A stretch of DNA of 64,000 bases from Nitrospira sp. GTDB lineage: Bacteria; Nitrospirota; Nitrospiria; Nitrospirales; Nitrospiraceae. The position numbers and the translations under genes are program-made. Positions 60,151 through 64,000 of this stretch are shown in pieces; the first letter of the stretch is position 1, and each line of letters starts with the position of its first letter. The notes beneath the pieces are model-generated. The model did not search any database. It was not told the origin of the DNA and saw nothing but the letters and a program-made list of their open reading frames with translations. The stretch covers positions 1,178,001-1,242,000 of the forward strand of contig CP126123.1 in the NCBI GenBank assembly GCA_030123605.1. Reading direction: 5' to 3'.

Positions 60151-62781
60151 TTACCGCTCCAAGGCCTGCTGGACCAACCCAAAAACCTTTTCCAACGCGG
60201 TCCCGAGCCCTTCGGGATTTTTTCCGCCGGCCTGGGCCATCTCCGGACGCCCTCCGCCGGTCCCGCCGACTTCTGCCGCCATCTCCTTGATGAGATCGCC
60301 GGCCTTGAGGCGGCCGATGAGGTCCTTGGTCACCACGACCAGTAACGACACCTTGCCGTCGTTCGCAGCCCCGAGCGCCACGACCCCGCTGCGGAGTTTA
60401 TCGCGCAACTGGTCGGCCAACGCCCGCATGCCGTTGACGTCCAGTCCGTCCGTCCGTTGCGCATGGACCCTCACACCATTGATCTCACGCGCCTGCGCGT
60501 CGCTCGACGACGTGCTGGCCATCTTCAACTTCACGTCCGCCAATTCCCGTTCCTTCTCCTTCAACTGCTCGGTCAGTTTACGGGTGCGCGCTACCAATTC
60601 AACCGGTGCGACCTTCAGGAGGTCGGACAGTTCACGGACATCCGTTTCCAATCGTTTCAGTTGATCCAACGCCCCGCTACCGGTCAGGCATTCGATCCGG
60701 CGCACGCCGGCCGCCACACCGGACTCCGACACGATCCGAAACAGGCCGATCTCGCCCGTGTGCCGACAATGGGTTCCACCGCACAATTCCTTGCTGAAGG
60801 TGTCGATGCTCACGACCCGCACCTGGTCTCCGTACTTGTCGCCGAAGAAGGCCAATGCCCCGCCGGCCACTGCTTCCTGCACCCCCATCACATCCGTCTG
60901 CACCACTTCGTTCAAACGAACCTGCTCGTTCACGATCGATTCGATCTCGTCAATGTCGCGTGATGCCAGCGGGCGGAAGTGAGCAAAATCGAACCGGAGA
61001 CGATTCGGCGCGACGAGGGAACCATACTGTTTGACGTGCGGCCCCAACAGGTCCCGCAGGGCAGCATGGACCAAATGGGTCGCCGTATGGTTACGGGCCG
61101 CATCCTGCCTGGTACGGCGGTTCACCGAGAGTTGCACTCGGTCCCCTTCGCGGATCGAGCCGGATGACACCAGGCCCCTATGGACGATCAAGGTCGGTAC
61201 AGGCCTGGTCGTATCACGAATCTCTACGCGCCCGTCGGTCCCGATCAGGGTCCCTTGATCACCGGCCTGCCCACCGCCCTCCGCATAAAACGGCGTGACG
61301 TCCAGCACGACCTCGACCTCATCCCCCTCATGGGCTTCCTTGACGAGACGTTCGCCCTTGAGAAGCGCCTGCACCAAGCCTTCGGAGGTCAGCCGCTCAT
61401 ACCCGACGAACGTGCTGGTCCCCACACGGCCGGCCAACTCGCTCAACACCGGTCTGGTCGTTTCGGTCTCGAAACCTCCCGTCTTTCTGGCGCGTGTCCG
61501 TTGCTCTTCGATGGCCGCTTCGAATCCTGTCTCGTCGAGCGTAATGCCCTGTTCACGACTGGCTTCCGCGATCAGGTCCATCGGAAACCCGTAGGTATCG
61601 TACAACTTGAAAATATCCGCGCCAGGAAGCGTATGTTGTCCCGACGCACGCACCTTCGCCAGCATGTCGGTGAGAATCGGCAGCCCCTGATCGAGCGTCG
61701 CAATGAACCGCTCTTCCTCGCCACGCGTCGCCTCCTGCACCGTATCAGCCGCCGTACGTAACTCGTGATAGGCTGTCCCCATCTGTTCGACCACCGTCGC
61801 CGTCAGTTCATGCAGAAACGGCTCTGTGATTCCCAACAAACGACCATGGCGGGCGGCTCGGCGAAGGATCCGGCGCAGCACATACCCTCGGCCTTCGTTC
61901 GACGGCAACACGCCGTCGGCCATGAGGAAGGTGATCGCGCGCAAATGGTCCGCGATGACCCGCATGGATCGATCCGCCTGCTCCTGTGCGCCGTATCGTG
62001 CGTCGGCCCGCGTACCGATCGCCGCCAGCAAGGGAGCGAACAAGTCGCTGTCGTAGTTGCTAAGTTTCCCCTGCGCCACCGCCGCCAACCGTTCCAGCCC
62101 CATGCCTGTATCGATGCTCGGTTTGGGCAGTGGATTCAACGTACCGGCGCTGTCGCGGTTGAACTGCATGAAGACCAGGTTCCAGATTTCGATGACCCGA
62201 TCCCCTTCGCCGTTCGGCGTCGCATCGCCCGGTACGGCCGGGCCTTGATCGAAGTGAAGTTCCGAACAGGGGCCGCAGGGGCCCGTATCGGCCATCTGCC
62301 AGAAGTTATCCTTCTCGCCGCAACGGACGATCCGGCCAGGCGACACACCGATTTTTTTCCAGAGGCGATCGGCCTCGTCGTCTTCGCGGAAAATCGTGAC
62401 CCACATCCGTTCCTTCGCCAGCCCGACTACCGAGGTCAGGAATTCCCAGCCGAATCGGATGGCCTCTTCCTTGAAATAGTCGCCGAAGGAAAAATTGCCG
62501 AGCATTTCGAAAAAGGTGTGGTGCCGCCTCGTATAGCCCACGTTTTCAAGATCGTTGTGCTTGCCGCCGGCCCGCAGGCACTTTTGCACCGTGACGGCGC
62601 GGTGGTAGGCCCGAGTCTCCTCGCCGAGGAACACACGCTTGAACTGATTCATGCCGGCATTCGTGAACAGCAGCGTCGGGTCGGCTTGGGGAATCAACGG
62701 CGCGCTCGGCACGGCCCGATGCCCCTGTTGCTCGAAATACTGAATGAAGGTGCGTCGCAGATCGTTCACGCTCTGGCTCAT
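60151..62781 (-). CDS. alaS: Alanyl-tRNA synthetase
   Basis: An 876-residue class II synthetase that charges tRNA-Ala. ATG 62781 gives the family N terminus (DLRRTFIQYFEQQGHRAVPS). The catalytic core includes NAGMNQFKRVFLGEE, the tRNA domain ERGLA-like MGLERLAAVAQGK, and the editing domain HTATHLVHAALRDLLGPHVK with the zinc-binding CGGTHCRHTGEIG. The C-terminal Ala domain ends with GGGRPEMAQAGGKNPEGL. It overlaps recX by ATGA and precedes ruvX, a frequent arrangement. Confidence 0.97.
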   Translation of the reverse strand: MSQSVNDLRRTFIQYFEQQGHRAVPSAPLIPQADPTLLFTNAGMNQFKRVFLGEETRAYHRAVTVQKCLRAGGKHNDLENVGYTRRHHTFFEMLGNFSFGDYFKEEAIRFGWEFLTSVVGLAKERMWVTIFREDDEADRLWKKIGVSPGRIVRCGEKDNFWQMADTGPCGPCSELHFDQGPAVPGDATPNGEGDRVIEIWNLVFMQFNRDSAGTLNPLPKPSIDTGMGLERLAAVAQGKLSNYDSDLFAPLLAAIGTRADARYGAQEQADRSMRVIADHLRAITFLMADGVLPSNEGRGYVLRRILRRAARHGRLLGITEPFLHELTATVVEQMGTAYHELRTAADTVQEATRGEEERFIATLDQGLPILTDMLAKVRASGQHTLPGADIFKLYDTYGFPMDLIAEASREQGITLDETGFEAAIEEQRTRARKTGGFETETTRPVLSELAGRVGTSTFVGYERLTSEGLVQALLKGERLVKEAHEGDEVEVVLDVTPFYAEGGGQAGDQGTLIGTDGRVEIRDTTRPVPTLIVHRGLVSSGSIREGDRVQLSVNRRTRQDAARNHTATHLVHAALRDLLGPHVKQYGSLVAPNRLRFDFAHFRPLASRDIDEIESIVNEQVRLNEVVQTDVMGVQEAVAGGALAFFGDKYGDQVRVVSIDTFSKELCGGTHCRHTGEIGLFRIVSESGVAAGVRRIECLTGSGALDQLKRLETDVRELSDLLKVAPVELVARTRKLTEQLKEKERELADVKLKMASTSSSDAQAREINGVRVHAQRTDGLDVNGMRALADQLRDKLRSGVVALGAANDGKVSLLVVVTKDLIGRLKAGDLIKEMAAEVGGTGGGRPEMAQAGGKNPEGLGTALEKVFGLVQQALER

Positions 62782-63278
62782 AACTCGTCCAACCCTGTCT
62801 CCAAATCCACCTGAGTGACTTGCTGAATCGTGTCGTCGTCGAACCCGCGCTGCCGCAGGAACCGCACCCACTGCGGGGGACGTGTGCGACCGGCGCGTCC
62901 TTCGAGCGCCTGACAGGCCAGCTCTTGCTCAGAAATCGAATGGTAGGCTTGCCCCAAGGCCCGTTCCGTGACGTTCTCCTCGAACCCGCGCTTGAGCAAT
63001 TCGGCCTTGAGCAACTCGCGCCCCATCGGACGCCGCGAGAGCCTGGCCTCCGCCCATCGTGTCGCGAAAGCCTGGTCGTTCAGATAGCCCCGCCGCTCCA
63101 GCTCACGGATGACCGCGCGCATCCGCAACCGGCTCGCGCCCCTTTCCAACACATACCGTTCGACCTGGGCCTTGGTCCTGTCGGTTCTCGCAAGATAACG
63201 AATCGCCAGATCAAGATAGTCCGGAGTCGATCCCGGCTGTCCGGCTGATGATCTGCTTCCTATCACCACCGAAGCCAC
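62778..63278 (-). CDS. recX: Regulatory protein RecX
   Basis: A 166-residue RecA modulator, built from tandem three-helix units: AIRYLARTDRTKAQVERYVL, RAVIRELERRGYLNDQAFAT and RWAEARLSRRPMGRELLKAE. RecX binds RecA filaments and limits their growth. It follows recA on the same strand with its stop overlapping the alaS start by 4 bases. Its own start lies next to the recA stop, so the three are probably one transcript. The length is normal. Confidence 0.9.
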   Translation of the reverse strand: MASVVIGSRSSAGQPGSTPDYLDLAIRYLARTDRTKAQVERYVLERGASRLRMRAVIRELERRGYLNDQAFATRWAEARLSRRPMGRELLKAELLKRGFEENVTERALGQAYHSISEQELACQALEGRAGRTRPPQWVRFLRQRGFDDDTIQQVTQVDLETGLDEL

Positions 63279-64000
63279 CTACGTCGCCACCCTGGCACTA
63301 TGGCCGCGCCTCTCGTCCTGACGTCCTTCCGATTTCCGATCGGCCTTCTCATCCTTCGCTTCTTTCGCCTCACCCTTTTTCTCAACACCTCGCGACGGCA
63401 GGCCGGCCTGGTCGCGAATCTTCCCCTCGATTTCTTTCGCGATGGTCTGATTACCCTTGAGAAAATCGCGGACCGCCTCACGCCCCTGCCCCAGTCGCTC
63501 TCCCTTATAGGAGTACCAGGCGCCAGCCTTTTCCACCACGCGCTTCTCCACCCCCATATCGACCAACTCTCCGGCCTTGGAGATGCCTTCCGCGAACATG
63601 ATGTCAAACTCCGCCTGCTTGAACGGCGGCGCCATCTTGTTCTTGACGACTTTCACGCGGACCCGGCTGCCGGTCACGTCCTGTCCATCTTTGATCGATT
63701 CGATCCGCCGGATGTCGAGGCGCACGGATGAATAGAACTTCAACGCGTTGCCGCCCGTCGTCGTTTCTGGATTGCCGAACATCACACCGATCTTCATCCG
63801 AATCTGGTTGATGAAGATCAGGGTCGTCTGTGATTTGGAAATGGCGGCGGTCAGTTTACGCAGCGCCTGGGACATCAACCGCGCCTGCAACCCCATATGG
63901 GCATCACCCATCTCGCCTTCGATTTCAGCCCGCGGCACCAGGGCCGCCACCGAGTCCACGACGATGACATCGATCGCGCCGCTGCGGACCAGCGTTTCGG
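63279..64000 (-). CDS. recA: Recombinase RecA, C-terminal part, runs off the right edge
   Basis: About 240 codons of RecA, missing the N-terminal ~130 residues with the Walker A site. Visible blocks: [20 protein letters not shown] (Walker B), [40 protein letters not shown] and [18 protein letters not shown], all strongly conserved. The C-terminal tail is extended and charged ([16 protein letters not shown]), longer than in E. coli. RecA forms filaments on single-stranded DNA for strand exchange and SOS induction. The 5' end is beyond base 64000. Confidence 0.97.
   Translation of the reverse strand, partial: ETLVRSGAIDVIVVDSVAALVPRAEIEGEMGDAHMGLQARLMSQALRKLTAAISKSQTTLIFINQIRMKIGVMFGNPETTTGGNALKFYSSVRLDIRRIESIKDGQDVTGSRVRVKVVKNKMAPPFKQAEFDIMFAEGISKAGELVDMGVEKRVVEKAGAWYSYKGERLGQGREAVRDFLKGNQTIAKEIEGKIRDQAGLPSRGVEKKGEAKEAKDEKADRKSEGRQDERRGHSARVAT

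Noticed and set aside
61765..62814. 349-codon plus-strand frame opposite alaS
   Set aside because: Antisense of alaS; no ribosome site or motif.

Overview
The window is GC-rich DNA from a Gram-negative-type bacterium. Overall protein character, together with a near-canonical NarG-type alpha subunit beside FAAL/NRPS and radical-SAM/PqqD loci, suggests a Nitrospira-like member of Nitrospirota. That assignment is an inference from family resemblance; there is no rRNA in the window to prove it. Genes are tightly packed and often overlap by 4 bp or a few tens of bp. Intergenic space is short except for one decayed zone at about 2.0-4.5 kb.

Layout: (1) 1-1531, minus strand, the N-terminal third of a NarG-type molybdoenzyme, followed by one hypothetical gene. 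(2) 1968-5096, a gene graveyard: a doubly broken exported-protein gene and fragments of a PoxB-like enzyme, two RND efflux pumps on opposite strands, an IS110-type transposase and a response regulator, with one intact CheY-like gene. (3) 5.1-10.5 kb, VanZ-like protein, glycine-zipper lipoprotein, an unrecognised 285-aa protein, a SagB-type nitroreductase, a cupredoxin lipoprotein, a nucleotidyltransferase with a small partner gene, and a thioredoxin-like protein. (4) 10.7-14.5 kb, TPR and small proteins, a glycosyltransferase-like and a methyltransferase-like protein. (5) 14.56-20.84 kb, a compact operon that looks like an undescribed RiPP (ribosomally made, post-translationally modified peptide) cluster: PqqD-like protein, three radical SAM enzymes, an 81-aa Cys-containing precursor-like peptide, an HprK-like kinase, a PF14907-type nucleotidyltransferase and an S26-type peptidase with a Ser/His pair. 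(6) 20.9-23.1 kb, ECF sigma factor/anti-sigma pair and tadA. (7) 23.1-35.0 kb, minus strand, a lipopeptide operon: a 3125-aa FAAL-ACP-C-A-PCP-C-A-PCP-TE synthetase, an ABC exporter and a phosphopantetheinyl transferase. (8) 35.2-43.0 kb, tRNA-Ser(CGA), a one-TM mini-protein, DUF2779 nuclease-like protein, MATE transporter, a PanE-like/sulfite-oxidase-like fusion, sirtuin, HAD phosphatase, a response regulator with a long helical tail, and a 39-aa basic protein. (9) 43.2-53.2 kb, plus-strand housekeeping: valS, nadC, birA, coaX, grpE, dnaK, dnaJ, rsmE. (10) 53.2-64.0 kb, minus strand, YCF48-like and IPT-repeat exported proteins behind a strong promoter, ridA, deoB, deoC, mltG, ruvX, alaS, recX and partial recA.

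How parts work together: in region 5 the PqqD-like protein would present the precursor leader to the radical SAM enzymes, the peptidase could release the core, and the kinase and nucleotidyltransferase may decorate it or confer self-protection. In region 7 the phosphopantetheinyl transferase arms the carrier domains, FAAL loads a fatty acid, two modules add amino acids (the second probably glycine), the TE releases the product and the ABC protein exports it. No ABC exporter sits inside the RiPP operon.
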